Under the pieces are notes generated by a model. The model saw only the letters and a program-made list of their open reading frames with translations. It was not told the DNA's origin and did not search any database. Both the position numbers and the translations under genes were made by a program. Positions 8,645-18,094 of a stretch of DNA of 60,187 nt are shown here, piece by piece; the first letter of the stretch is position 1; each line of letters begins with the position of its first letter. Source of the stretch: Candidatus Nanosalina sp. J07AB43. Lineage in GTDB: Archaea > Nanohalarchaeota > Nanosalinia > Nanosalinales > Nanosalinaceae. The stretch lies in NCBI GenBank assembly GCA_000220375.1, contig GL982574.1, forward strand, positions 43,541 to 103,727, in the 5' to 3' direction.

Positions 8645-10924
8645 TCAGGCGTAGTAGTCAGGTGTGTCTTCGGTCTGCTCTATGTCCTCCATTTTCTGCA
8701 TCATATTCTCATACCTCTGTAGGTTGTCTTCGGTTGCTGTAGGTCTTACGTCTTCTAGAGCTGCTTCAAAGTCACTTGAGGTAACTTCGTGCGCATCCCT
8801 GTCGTTTCTCAATGCGTTCATCCCTGCCTCTCTGCACACTGACTCTATGTCCGATCCTACGTAGCTTTCTGTTTCCTCTGCAAGCTTGTCTAGGTCCACG
8901 TCTTCTGCTAGAGGCATGTCTCTTGTGTGTACTTCTAGGATCTTCTTTCTTCCCTCTGTATCAGGTACTTCTACCTCGACGTTTCTGTCTACTCTTCCAG
9001 GACGCATGATCGCAGGGTCAATCATATCCGGACGGTTTGTTGCTGCTATGACTGTAACTCCTTCAAGCGACTCAATTCCGTCGAGCTCTGTCAGTAGCTG
9101 GTTTACAACCCTGTCTCCTACTCCTGAATCAGAGCTTCTGGAGCCTCTGCGTGGTGCGATGGAGTCAATTTCATCGATAAACAGTACGCAAGGTGCTACC
9201 TGTCTTGCTTTCTTGAATACCTCTCTGACTGCGCTTTCCGATTCTCCTACGTATTTTGATAGGAGTTCTGGTCCATTTACTGATATGAAGTTGGAGTTGG
9301 ATTCGTTTGCTACTGCTTTCGCAAGCAGGGTTTTTCCTGTCCCCGGTAGTCCGTAGAGCAGAATTCCCTTTGGTACCTCTATACCCATGTTCTCAAACTC
9401 ATCCGGGTATTCCTGCGGCCATTCCACCATTTCCTGTAGATGGTCTTTTGTTTCTTCAAGTCCTCCGATGTCGTTCCATGTGACTTGGGGGACTTCAACC
9501 ATGACTTCACGCATCTGTGAAGGTTCGACGGTACGCATACCTTCTACCATGGCGTCTCTGTCCACTATCAGGTCTTCCAGGACGTCGCTTGGTATCTCCT
9601 CATCTAGATCTATCTCTGGCAAGATGTCCCGCAGCACATACATAGCTGCTTCCTTACACATGGCCTCTAGGTCCGCTCCGACGTATCCGTGTGTTTTGTC
9701 GGCTAGCTCGTTGAGGTCGACGTCTTCAGCTAGGGGCATGTTTCTTGTGTGGATCTGTAGAACTTCTTTTCTACCATCTCTGTTTGGTACTCCGATTTCA
9801 ATTTCCCTGTCAAATCTTCCTCCACGTCTGAGTGCTGGGTCTATGGAGTCTGCCCGGTTTGTGGCAGCTATCACTATCACGTTTTCTCTTGCTTCTAGAC
9901 CGTCCATTTCGCTGAGCAGCTGAGCTACTACGCGTCTTTCAACTTCTCCCCCTGATTCGTCTCTCTTTGGTGCGATTGCGTCTATCTCATCGACAAAGAT
10001 AATTGCAGGTGCTTCTTCACGTGCCTCCTCAAATTTTTCACGTAATTGTTTCTCTGATTCTCCGTAGTACTTGGACATTATCTCTGGTCCGTCTATTGAG
10101 AGGAAAGTAGCGTTTGATTCGTTGGCTACTGCCTTGGCTAAGAGTGTTTTTCCTGTTCCTGGTGGTCCCTGTAGGAGTACTCCTGAGGGTGCATCTATTC
10201 CAAGTTGTTGGAATACTTCAGGGTGTTTCAGAGGCAGTTCTATCATCTCTCTGACCTTCTGTACTTCCTCGTCTAGCCCCCCGATGTCTTCGTAGGTTAC
10301 GTCAGGCACGCTTACACGTTTCTGTCCTCTTTCTTCTACTGCTTGTTGTTTCATTTTGATGTCTGTGTTTTTGGTTATTTTTACTGCGCCTTTTGGCTTG
10401 GTTTTTACGACCATGAGCTTGGTTTCTCCGCCAAAGCCCATGGCGAACTTGTCTGCGTCGAAGTCAAATGGCATGTCGTCGAATACAGAGCTTCTTCTAT
10501 CCTTGTCTCCCCCGGGTACGACGATATCACCCTGCATTACTGCACGTCCTGCAAGCCCTTTCTTGAATATGTTAGGATTTGAAACCTGCATCATCACTCC
10601 TTCTTCTGCTGGTGCGAGCGTGATTTCGTTGGCTTCTTTCAGATCTGCTTTTCTTACTGAGACGTTTTCTCCCAGGCTTGTTCCAGCGTTTTTTCGCATG
10701 TATCCATCCATTCTTGCGATCCCTAGGCCTTTGTCGGCAGGGTATGATCTCGCTATTCTGCCTACTGTCTCTCTTTCTCCTTCGAGTATGATTGCTTCTC
10801 CTTCTCTTACTCCAAGTTCTTCCATGATTTTGCTGTCTATTCTGACTATTCCTTTGCCGATATCCTGCTGTGCGTTTGGCGGTACTTCACCTACACGCAG
10901 TTTCACGTCTTCGTCATCTGCCAT
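8645..10924 (-). CDS. cdc48: Cdc48/VAT AAA+ unfoldase
   Basis: This 759-residue ATPase unfolds and extracts proteins for degradation. It has an N-terminal double-psi barrel and four-stranded domain (1-185), D1 with Walker A GPPGTGKT near 253 and Walker [11 protein letters not shown], and D2 with GLPGTGKT near 525 and LFIDEIDSI. Arginine fingers (RRGGRFDRE and [10 protein letters not shown]) are present in both rings. Second-position Leu in the D2 P-loop (GLPGTGKT) is a small change from the usual GPPGTGKT. It follows an unknown 115-residue gene by five bases, so the two form an operon. Confidence 0.96.
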   Translation of the reverse strand: MADDEDVKLRVGEVPPNAQQDIGKGIVRIDSKIMEELGVREGEAIILEGERETVGRIARSYPADKGLGIARMDGYMRKNAGTSLGENVSVRKADLKEANEITLAPAEEGVMMQVSNPNIFKKGLAGRAVMQGDIVVPGGDKDRRSSVFDDMPFDFDADKFAMGFGGETKLMVVKTKPKGAVKITKNTDIKMKQQAVEERGQKRVSVPDVTYEDIGGLDEEVQKVREMIELPLKHPEVFQQLGIDAPSGVLLQGPPGTGKTLLAKAVANESNATFLSIDGPEIMSKYYGESEKQLREKFEEAREEAPAIIFVDEIDAIAPKRDESGGEVERRVVAQLLSEMDGLEARENVIVIAATNRADSIDPALRRGGRFDREIEIGVPNRDGRKEVLQIHTRNMPLAEDVDLNELADKTHGYVGADLEAMCKEAAMYVLRDILPEIDLDEEIPSDVLEDLIVDRDAMVEGMRTVEPSQMREVMVEVPQVTWNDIGGLEETKDHLQEMVEWPQEYPDEFENMGIEVPKGILLYGLPGTGKTLLAKAVANESNSNFISVNGPELLSKYVGESESAVREVFKKARQVAPCVLFIDEIDSIAPRRGSRSSDSGVGDRVVNQLLTELDGIESLEGVTVIAATNRPDMIDPAIMRPGRVDRNVEVEVPDTEGRKKILEVHTRDMPLAEDVDLDKLAEETESYVGSDIESVCREAGMNALRNDRDAHEVTSSDFEAALEDVRPTATEDNLQRYENMMQKMEDIEQTEDTPDYYA

Positions 10925-10929
10925 TTTGT

Positions 10930-11277
10930 CTATTCACCTTCTGGTAGCTCTGAGCCTTGTTTTGTAATATTGTCTTTGATGTTTTCATCTTCGATTATTA
11001 CTGTGAATATGTGTCTTGTTATTTTTCCGCTCCACTTCTCAAAGTATGTCTCTACTTTGTTTACTTGGTCTTTTGATGTTATGAAGACTGAGTCCCCTAT
11101 CCGGAAGTGTGGTATTTCATCCATCAATCCATCTTTCTCGTATTGATATTCTTTGCCGTTTTTCTTTACAGTTTGCTTGTACCCGAATAGCCCGCGGTAG
11201 AACTTGTTTCTTTCGTATACTGAGTCAAAGTTCTTCCGTTCGGTGTTGTAGGTTACAAGTGCTGCTTCTTCCGGCAT
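10930..11277 (-). CDS. Hypothetical protein in Cdc48 operon
   Basis: I do not recognise this 115-residue soluble protein. It is mixed alpha/beta with many aromatic residues ([34 protein letters not shown]) and no catalytic motif that I can see; FRIGDSVFI could be a small beta-barrel strand pair. It is the first gene of a two-gene operon, five bases before Cdc48. A TATA-like CAATTTAAG is about 30 bp upstream of the ATG at 11277. A role as a Cdc48 cofactor is only suggested by position. Confidence 0.7.
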   Translation of the reverse strand: MPEEAALVTYNTERKNFDSVYERNKFYRGLFGYKQTVKKNGKEYQYEKDGLMDEIPHFRIGDSVFITSKDQVNKVETYFEKWSGKITRHIFTVIIEDENIKDNITKQGSELPEGE

Positions 11278-11405
11278 GGCTTACATAGAATTGTGTAGAT
11301 AACACTTAAATTGATTTTTGTTTACGTGAATAAAAAACATAGCTTACATCTATAATCCGGCTTATCTAGCCCTCAAGTCGCTGTTCTCCCAAGAATAAGA
11401 AAGCC

Positions 11406-11897
11406 CTAGCCTCCAGCTCGGACCTCAACCGGCATAGCTTCAGTGATATCACCTTCCGTATTGTCTCCGGATGCCAGTAGCTCAAAATTATACGTTCCCG
11501 CTTCTGCATCCTCTGGCGCTGATATACTTATTCTGGCTGTTACAGCCTTTGTTCTCTGATCATACAGGTACTGTGGAGGAAGCGACTCCTGAACCATTCC
11601 AGGAGGAGGTGATAGCTCTAACTCGAGATCAACGCTGTCTGAAACGTTTTCAGATAGAGTAGGATCAGCGTAAGATATTTCTTTCACGTTTAGGACTTTT
11701 GTAGTTACTTCTGCTGACTCACCTGCTTCAAGCACTACTTTTTGTATGTCTCCGATAGAGGTGTTACCGGATGCTTCATACCCTGGCAGCTCTGTACCTA
11801 TCTCGTGCACTAGCTCTCCGTCAGTCTGCACGTTAACCATCCCTACACCGAAAATTAACACAAAAGCTAAACCAAATATTACATGCCTAGTCTCCAT
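11406..11897 (-). CDS. Exported beta-rich protein, unknown
   Basis: The 163-residue product starts with a clear signal sequence or membrane anchor (HVIFGLAFVLIFGVGMV, residues 5-21) and continues as a hydrophilic, beta-strand-rich domain with acidic residues, ending in a segment typical of Ig-like extracellular domains (AGTYNFELLASG). No lipobox cysteine or catalytic motif is seen. It is transcribed divergently from radB; one A/T element (about 11919-11928) lies 27 bp from its ATG. Confidence 0.72.
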   Translation of the reverse strand: METRHVIFGLAFVLIFGVGMVNVQTDGELVHEIGTELPGYEASGNTSIGDIQKVVLEAGESAEVTTKVLNVKEISYADPTLSENVSDSVDLELELSPPPGMVQESLPPQYLYDQRTKAVTARISISAPEDAEAGTYNFELLASGDNTEGDITEAMPVEVRAGG

Positions 11898-11965
11898 ATT
11901 GTTGTATGCAATTTTGATGTTAAAATAATCTCACTAAAGTCCTAGAGCATGGATAAAAGAGTTGA

Positions 11966-12658
11966 GTGCCTCGTGAATGTGTGGAAGTAAAACGCGTTTC
12001 AACGGGCTCTAAACCTCTTGATACCTTATTGGAAGGCGGTATTGAGAGAGGAGTGATATCGAATTTTTATGGGGAGTCCGGTTCAGGTAAGACAAATGCC
12101 TGCATACAGATAAGTGCTGAGGTTGCCTCTAGTCACGGAAATGTAGCGTATATTGATACTGAGGCAAGTTTTTCGGCTGAAAGGTTTGCCCAGATTGCAT
12201 CTGAAGCCGAGCTTGAGAATGTTTTTGTAAAAGATGTAACTGATTTTCAACAACAGAAAGGGGCGATAAATTCCTTACAGGCTATGGAACAGGATCTGGA
12301 GCTTGTTGTTGTGGATTCTATGGTTTCGCTTTACCGGCTTAAGGTTGACGGCGGCAATGCCTCAGAAGTTAATAACGAGCTCTCTGAGCAGCTTTCAAAG
12401 CTTTCCGAGATAGCGAGGAATCAGGATATTCCTGTAGTGATCACTAATCAGGTGTATACCAGTTTTGATGATGATGAACTGGAGCTTGTTGGAAGTGATG
12501 TTCCTAAGTACTGGTCAAAGTGTTTAATTCAGCTTTCAGAGAGTCAGGATTCAAGGGTTGCTGAGATCGCAAAACACAGGTCTCTGGAAGAGGGTCAGAA
12601 AGTAGGCTTTGAGATAACGGATAATGGCCTGCAGAGGAATGATTCAGGAGTTTTCTGA
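11966..12658 (+). CDS. radB: RadB recombinase paralogue
   Basis: RadB is the short archaeal RecA/Rad51 paralogue that assists RadA in homologous recombination. The 230 residues have Walker A GESGSGKT near 36 and Walker B LELVVVDSMVSLY near 110, then the L1/L2 core; the N-terminal HhH domain of RadA is absent, as expected. The start is uncertain: GTG 11966 is the longest, GTG 11981 gives the more usual N-terminus, and an out-of-frame ATG at 11949 sits at the ideal distance from the TATA-like element at 11919-11928. Confidence 0.88.
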   Translation: MPRECVEVKRVSTGSKPLDTLLEGGIERGVISNFYGESGSGKTNACIQISAEVASSHGNVAYIDTEASFSAERFAQIASEAELENVFVKDVTDFQQQKGAINSLQAMEQDLELVVVDSMVSLYRLKVDGGNASEVNNELSEQLSKLSEIARNQDIPVVITNQVYTSFDDDELELVGSDVPKYWSKCLIQLSESQDSRVAEIAKHRSLEEGQKVGFEITDNGLQRNDSGVF

Positions 12659-12659
12659 C

Positions 12660-12869
12660 CTCACAAAGAATCTTGTACGAATAAATCAATATTATCTAGG
12701 ATTGAGAGAATAGTCTTTGCCGAAATCTCACTGTGTACAACTATGTGCTTCACTAGCACCATGTTTACATTGCCTGTTCGATATTCGAAACATATGCCCA
12801 AGAGCCCTAATCTAAAGAATCGGTCTGCACTTAGGATTTTATAATTATTCTTAATACCGAGCTCTGGTT
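12660..12869. other. Intergenic region with inverted repeats and a TATA box
   Basis: No gene is seen here. It holds an inverted repeat GTGCT/AGCAC (12745-12759) and a larger one, ATGTTT (12761-12766) paired with AAACAT (12788-12793), which encloses the 13-bp palindrome-like TTCGATATTCGAA (12777-12789). A strong TATA-like TTTATAATT at 12838-12846 is 27 bp before the CPBP gene ATG. The repeats could be operator sites for that gene; this is inference. Confidence 0.5.
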
Positions 12870-13607
12870 ATGTTAACTGATGTGAACGAGATATTTTGTC
12901 CTAACATAATACCTGGTATAAAAGCCCCAATCGATAGACTCAAGAAGATCACGAATAGTTTGGGATGGACTGAGAAGGTATTGTTATTCTCTGCGTTTAT
13001 TTTTGTTTTTGACTCTGTGATTAAGCCTGCGAATCTAGCTACCAGAGCCTTAACGAATATAATAATCTTTGTGCTTATGCCATTCTGCTTTGCGCGCTTA
13101 CATGGGCGCTATCTAGGGGTAAAACTGGATTCAAAGACTTTAATCAGCACTACTAAACTTTGCATAATTGTTTTACCATTCTACATTTTTGGAGCATCTA
13201 TACCAGTGATGAGAGGCTTCTACCCGATTGCAACAGTCTTTTTGGCGCCAGGTTCCTTTATTCCTCATCAAGTGCTGCAGTTCTGTCTAGTTTTGGGAAC
13301 TGAAGTATTCTATAGAGGCGTTCTATGTATTTGGTTGACTCAACTCGGGAAGAGATGCGTTTTTATATCTCCTTTAGTTTATGCGATAGGTCATATTGGC
13401 AAACCATCTCCAGAAGTAGCAGCATCTGCTCCAGCAGACATTATATTTGGCTGGTTTGATTATAATTCGAACTCAATAGTACCCTCTGTAATTGTACACT
13501 GGATCGGAATGGTCTTACTAGACTATCTTTCCCTAAGAGCGCCTCTCTTTCCTGAGTTGGGAATGAGAGCTCAGCAGATCATGCTCGGTGCTTCAAGCGT
13601 GATTTAG
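12870..13607 (+). CDS. CPBP-family intramembrane protein (Abi/CAAX type)
   Basis: This 245-residue protein has six to eight hydrophobic helices and the three motif positions of the CPBP glutamic intramembrane proteases: TEVFYRG near residue 147, YAIGHIG near 171 and IVHWIGMV near 210. The first motif is normally EExxxR; here the first Glu is Thr, so one metal-independent catalytic Glu may be missing while the second Glu and both His are kept. Members process membrane-bound peptides or act in bacteriocin self-immunity. The start has a well-placed TATA box. The gene is more A/T-rich than its neighbours, perhaps acquired. Confidence 0.75.
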
Positions 13608-13632
13608 AACAACGTAATTACACTACATCATC

Positions 13633-15687
13633 TCACCAGTCGTCTTTTGTTGGGCAGTCGGGGTAAATGCACATGTTGTAGTCGTTTCCGGAGTTCCTGC
13701 TGACATATATTTTCGGGTTTCCACATTCCTCGCATTTTTCGTCCATGCTGTTGATATCTCCATTGCTTGGCAAAGGGAAGCTGTTCTCGCAGTCAGGGTA
13801 GTTTGAGCAGCCTACAAACCTGCTTCCGTTGTTCTTAATTATTTTCAAGGTCCCATCCTCGCATTCTTGGCATTCTCCAAGTCTTCTTTGTCTCTTTCTT
13901 TCCTTGTCGATTGTTTTGACCAGTTCTGCTCCGACTTCCTGTTCATCCTTTTTGAACTTATTTAAAGTATCTTTTAGCTCTTCTTGTGCTTCTGAGACTA
14001 CTTCTTCGGATGTTTTGTCTCCCTGTCTTATGGAGTCCATTTTTTGTTCAAAGCTTCTTGTAAGCTCTTCGCTGAGTACATCTGGAGCGTGTTTTTCCAG
14101 AGTATTGACTATTGTCAATCCGAGGTCTGTCACCTTTATTGGTGATTCTTCGATGTAGTTTCTGTCATATAGCCGGTCGATTGTTGATGCACGTGTGGCT
14201 TTAGTTCCTAGATTTCTTTTTTCCAGTTCTGAAACTATTCTGGACTGGCTGTAACGTCGTGGAGGCTTTGTTTCCTTGTCTTTAAGGTCGAATTCATTTA
14301 CCTCAAGTTTTTCACCTTCCTCTACTTCTGGAAGATCTGCTTCTTCCACGTTGACATATGGGTCGTACAGGTTGAACCAGTTTCTTTTCTTTGTTACCTT
14401 TGATTTTGCCTCAAAGCCGTATCCTAGTACGTCGAGTGTCATCGTCAGTGACTGCCTTTTTGCTGCTTCTCCGAATACTGCGAAGAATCTCTTTACGATA
14501 AGATCGTAGACTTTCTTCTCCATCTTTGAGAGGTTGGATGGATGTTTTCCCGTGGGATGGATTGCAGGGTGTGCATCATCCTCTTTCTTTCCCTGGCGTG
14601 TGTAGAGGTTGTCTGACTGTTCTTTTTTCAGCACTTTTTTTGCTAGGTCCTCGTATTTTTCCTGTGATTTGAGCTTGTTTAATAGATTCTTGTATCCCAG
14701 TTTGGGCGGTAGTTTCTGTGATTCGGTTCTGGGGTAGGATATCAGTGAGTCCTCGTACAGTGATTGTGCTATGGACTGTGTTTTCTTCGGCGACAGGTTG
14801 AACTGTGAAGATGCTTCTTTTTGTAGGCCTGTAAGGTTGAAGGGTATCGGCGGCTTGTGTTTGTAGTTATTGACTTTAATGTTTCTGACCTTGGCCTTTG
14901 ACTCGCCTTTAACTGTTGAAAATATCTGGTTGGCTTTGTCTTCTTCCCATATTCTTGCTGGTTTCTCTTTCTCGTTATCCTTGAACTTGGCCTCGAACTC
15001 CTGATGCTGCAGGGTTATTTCCCAGTAGGGATCTGGTTCAAACTCCATTATCTCCTTTTCCTTGTCAGCTAGGACTTTCAGAGTTGGTCCTTGTACTCGC
15101 CCTGTTGACAATGTCTTGTATCTGTCGTTCTCCCGTACGGCTTGCATCAAGGCTCTTGAAACGTTGACGCCGTAGTAGTAGTCAAGTATATGCCTTGCTA
15201 TTCCTGCAGACGTCATGCCTCTGTCAAAGCTCTCTAGGTTGTCATAGGCATCTCTCAAGTCACTTTGTGTCAGGGTTGAAAACTTCATTCTCTCAATTTT
15301 TTCATCAGGAGCATCTGTGATCTGCTTGATGACGTTTGCACCGATAACGCTTCCCTCTAGATCAAAATCGCACGCGTTTATGTATGTATCAGCTTTCTCA
15401 AGCTGGTCTCTAAGGTTGTTGTAGTATTTTTTCATGTATCCTGCTGAGTCATCTGTCTCAAAGGTGGGTTTCCATTCTACGTCAAACACAGGGTAGTCCC
15501 AGCCCTCGCTGACTTGATCGAGATTGAATATGTGTCCTACAGCTGGAGCAACGATCAGACGCCGTTCATCCGTCTCAATAATATAGTTTTTGACACCTCT
15601 GTTCTCCTTCATGCTGTAGTCGCCTAAGGCATTTGCGATCTTGCTGGTTACCTTCGGCTTCTCACCAACCATAACCGTTGTCTCCAT
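13633..15687 (-). CDS. topA: DNA topoisomerase I (type IA)
   Basis: It relaxes negatively supercoiled DNA through a 5'-phosphotyrosine. A TOPRIM domain opens the protein (VMVGEKPKVTSKIANALG), the catalytic Tyr sits in SLISYPRTESQ near residue 316, and two C-terminal zinc ribbons have CQEC...CSNYPDC and CEEC...CIYPDC. An ATG exists at 15702, but the TATA element AATTTAAA at 15711-15718 is 27 bp from the ATG at 15687, which I choose as the leaderless start (METTVMVGEK). It is divergent from the 15774 gene. Confidence 0.95.
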   Translation of the reverse strand: METTVMVGEKPKVTSKIANALGDYSMKENRGVKNYIIETDERRLIVAPAVGHIFNLDQVSEGWDYPVFDVEWKPTFETDDSAGYMKKYYNNLRDQLEKADTYINACDFDLEGSVIGANVIKQITDAPDEKIERMKFSTLTQSDLRDAYDNLESFDRGMTSAGIARHILDYYYGVNVSRALMQAVRENDRYKTLSTGRVQGPTLKVLADKEKEIMEFEPDPYWEITLQHQEFEAKFKDNEKEKPARIWEEDKANQIFSTVKGESKAKVRNIKVNNYKHKPPIPFNLTGLQKEASSQFNLSPKKTQSIAQSLYEDSLISYPRTESQKLPPKLGYKNLLNKLKSQEKYEDLAKKVLKKEQSDNLYTRQGKKEDDAHPAIHPTGKHPSNLSKMEKKVYDLIVKRFFAVFGEAAKRQSLTMTLDVLGYGFEAKSKVTKKRNWFNLYDPYVNVEEADLPEVEEGEKLEVNEFDLKDKETKPPRRYSQSRIVSELEKRNLGTKATRASTIDRLYDRNYIEESPIKVTDLGLTIVNTLEKHAPDVLSEELTRSFEQKMDSIRQGDKTSEEVVSEAQEELKDTLNKFKKDEQEVGAELVKTIDKERKRQRRLGECQECEDGTLKIIKNNGSRFVGCSNYPDCENSFPLPSNGDINSMDEKCEECGNPKIYVSRNSGNDYNMCIYPDCPTKDDW

Positions 15688-15710
15688 ACATCTTCTTGTC
15701 ATTAGCTATT

Positions 15711-15750
15711 AATTTAAACTCGACTTCCTGAAAGATTTAATTAATTTAAG
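15711..15750. promoter_or_regulatory. Divergent promoter pair, topA and the 15774 gene
   Basis: Two TATA-like elements are visible: AATTTAAA (15711-15718) reading towards topA, 27 bp from its ATG at 15687, and TAATTTAAG (15742-15750) reading towards the plus-strand ATG at 15774, 28 bp away. Both distances fit leaderless transcripts. Confidence 0.6.
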
Positions 15751-15773
15751 TTGGTCGCTATCAATACGTAAAA

Positions 15774-16391
15774 ATGACAGAATTAGGCCAAGGAACTGTA
15801 GAAGCAAAAAAGAGCTTGATTGAGCAAATTTATGGTGAGAAACTGTATGAATATGAAGAATTAGTAGAGGCAGCTATAGTTGTTCATCCTGGATGTTATC
15901 TACAAGACAATCAAAGCTTTCCAGAGGAATTAAGCATGAGAGACTACGCTGAATATGATCGAGATCTCTCAAGGATGTTTGAAGAGCTAGAAGAAAATAC
16001 AGAAATCTATGTCCTTTATCCTGGACGACAAGAAGGCCGTACTAGAGAGTTTATGGATATAGAATCTCGTGCAATAGAGGAAATGAACTTCATACCTAGT
16101 TCTCTACAGTCTGGAAGACCTCTAGCAGGGGAAGAGGAACGCTACGCACGTATATTCAAGGGACTTAATGATCATTCGGTTGTGAGGATTTTAGGAGAGT
16201 ATGAGGGTCTCTGCAAGCAAAATGTAGAGGAGCTAGCACGCGCGATAGAGGAAGACTATCCTGCAGACTTCGATGTAGAATCTGACGTTAGTTTCCCTAG
16301 TAGGTCTCTGGATAGAGCAGAAGGAGTCCTTTATTGGAAAGATGAAGAACCGCCTGCATACATTAAGGCTCTATATAAGACCTTGTACTAG
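15774..16391 (+). CDS. Hypothetical acidic protein
   Basis: I do not recognise this soluble, acidic protein of 205 residues. Visible segments are AAIVVHPGCYL (residues 33-43), which looks like a beta strand ending in a loop, IYVLYPGRQEGRTREF (about 80-95), a similar second strand-loop, and VVRILGEYEGLCKQNVEELARAI (about 140-162). The repeated strand plus Pro-Gly suggests a Rossmann-like or isochorismatase-like fold, without a catalytic motif I can assign. A strong TATA box supports expression as a single gene. Confidence 0.68.
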   Translation: MTELGQGTVEAKKSLIEQIYGEKLYEYEELVEAAIVVHPGCYLQDNQSFPEELSMRDYAEYDRDLSRMFEELEENTEIYVLYPGRQEGRTREFMDIESRAIEEMNFIPSSLQSGRPLAGEEERYARIFKGLNDHSVVRILGEYEGLCKQNVEELARAIEEDYPADFDVESDVSFPSRSLDRAEGVLYWKDEEPPAYIKALYKTLY

Positions 16392-16451
16392 CGCTAACCA
16401 GTCCTAATGTGGATAAAGAACCTTCGAATAACTGCGTGTAAGGTGGTATAA

Positions 16452-16658
16452 CTGGAGTATCACAAGGTTAAGCTAGCTGGCGTGGGTAGGCTACAGATCT
16501 TCTTCACAGAAGCAGAGTTCACACTAGTTGAAGAAATTGACGGAAGAAGAATATTGGACGGGGAGACAATATAGACAATGGAAAAATACCTTACCATTCC
16601 AGAGGGAGGAGTGAGCAGGCGCAAACTCGTAAAAACGGTAATAATTAAGGAATCGTAG
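16452..16658 (+). pseudogene. Possible decayed short ORF
   Basis: The space between the 15774 gene and serS has one frame with protein-like sequence (HKVKLAGVGRLQIFF, then a TAG at 16572-16574, then MEKYLTIPEGGVSRRKLVK to a stop at 16656). There is no good start codon before the first part. It may be a remnant of a short viral or antitoxin-like gene, or chance. The rest of 16392-16669 shows nothing else. Confidence 0.25.
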
Positions 16659-16669
16659 AGCTCCTTCCT

Positions 16670-17944
16670 CTACTCCTCCATTTCTATGTGCTTTTGACCT
16701 CCCATGTACCCTTGAAGTGCTTCAGGAACTTTGATTCCTCTCTCAGTCTGGTTGTTTTCTATAATGATTGTCATGAGCCTCTGTGTCGCGATCAAGGTTG
16801 AGTTTAGAGTGTGAACTGTCTGGTTGTCACTGTCTTGGCGTCTTATCCTCGTCTTGAGCTTGGTTCCTTGGTACTCTGTGCAGTTGCTGCACGATACCAC
16901 TTCTCCGTACTCTTCTAGTGAGGGTCTCCATGCCTCAATATCGTATTTCTTTGCTGGTGTATCGCCGAGATCTCCTGTACAGACGTTAACCACTCTGTAC
17001 GGAAGGTTGAGATCTTTCATCACTTCTTCTGCATTTTCCAAAAGCTCATCATGCAGGTCCTGTGACTCTTCTGGCTTACAGAATATGAACTGCTCTATTT
17101 TTTCGAACTGATGTAGTCTCCAGATACCTCTTGTTTGCTGCCCGTGTTTTCCTGCCTCACGTCTAAAGTTTGTCGAATAGCCTGCGTATTTTCTGGGAAG
17201 TTCCTGTGGCTGCAGTATCTCGTCAAAGTGATAGGCTGCTAGGGTTTGTTCCGAGGTCGCGATCAGGTAGCGCTCGTGTCGATCCAGCTTGTAGAGCTGC
17301 TCATGAAAGTCTTCAAGCTCGGCTGCTCCTTCCATAGCTTCCTTATTTAGCATGTAAGGAGTCTGCATAGGAGTATAGTTTTTTTCCTGCATCTTGTCCA
17401 GTCCGTAGTTGATCAGAGCTTGGTTTAATCTCACAAGCTCGTTTTTCAGGTAGTAGGCTCGTTCACCTGCGACTTCGGCAGCTTTCTCTGTCTCAAGCAA
17501 ATCTGTATCTTCAAGTACATCTGCAGCAAGCTCACCGCTCTTGCTCTTACCTTCTTCAGGTTCCCAGTGCTTTATAGGCACGTTGTCATCCTCATCTTCT
17601 CCCTGAGGAACTGAGTCTTCTACAATATTCCCTATTTTCATCCTCAGCTCATCTCTATCCGTCTTTAACTTTTCAACTTCGTCTTCGAGCTCGTTGATGG
17701 TGTCCTTTACTTCCTGCATCTTCTCGATGTGTTCAGAGGCGTCTTTGCCGTTCTGTTTCATCTCTGCGATCTTGTCGCCGACCTCGTTCCTCCTTTCCTG
17801 AAGTTCCTGTAGCTTCTGGAGATTCTCTCTCCAGGCTTTGTCCAGTTCAATTGCTTTATCTACTTTTTCCGGGTCTTTCCCTCTGTAGTCCTCCGACTCT
17901 TTGATTTCATCGGGGTTGTCGCGGAAGCGTTCAATACGCAGCAT
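16670..17944 (-). CDS. serS: Seryl-tRNA synthetase
   Basis: It charges tRNA-Ser. The 424 residues are the standard length of the common (not methanogen-type) SerRS. The N-terminal tRNA-binding coiled coil spans about 28-105. Class II motif 2 is FRREAGKHGQQTRGIWR, and motif 3 is in LNSTLIATQRLM...TERGIKVPEAL. The start ATG 17944 gives the conserved MLRIERFRDNPDEI. An A/T-rich AGATAAAAATTT lies about 24-30 bp upstream on the minus strand. Confidence 0.97.
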   Translation of the reverse strand: MLRIERFRDNPDEIKESEDYRGKDPEKVDKAIELDKAWRENLQKLQELQERRNEVGDKIAEMKQNGKDASEHIEKMQEVKDTINELEDEVEKLKTDRDELRMKIGNIVEDSVPQGEDEDDNVPIKHWEPEEGKSKSGELAADVLEDTDLLETEKAAEVAGERAYYLKNELVRLNQALINYGLDKMQEKNYTPMQTPYMLNKEAMEGAAELEDFHEQLYKLDRHERYLIATSEQTLAAYHFDEILQPQELPRKYAGYSTNFRREAGKHGQQTRGIWRLHQFEKIEQFIFCKPEESQDLHDELLENAEEVMKDLNLPYRVVNVCTGDLGDTPAKKYDIEAWRPSLEEYGEVVSCSNCTEYQGTKLKTRIRRQDSDNQTVHTLNSTLIATQRLMTIIIENNQTERGIKVPEALQGYMGGQKHIEMEE

Positions 17945-18094
17945 AACGCTTACTTGTGCAGAAATTTTTATCTAGAACAGGTTTTAGTAGGCCTTTACTG
18001 AGCCTATAGGTTGCAAATCTGCCGGTGAGAAACACGTCCACCCTTCATGCTACTGATTTTTGCTGTCATGATTTAAGTTTCTTACTGTCTTCAA

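Noticed and set aside
8886-10967. Several open frames of 150-200 residues antisense to cdc48
   Set aside because: They mirror Cdc48 codon bias, are Ser-rich, and have no family motifs.
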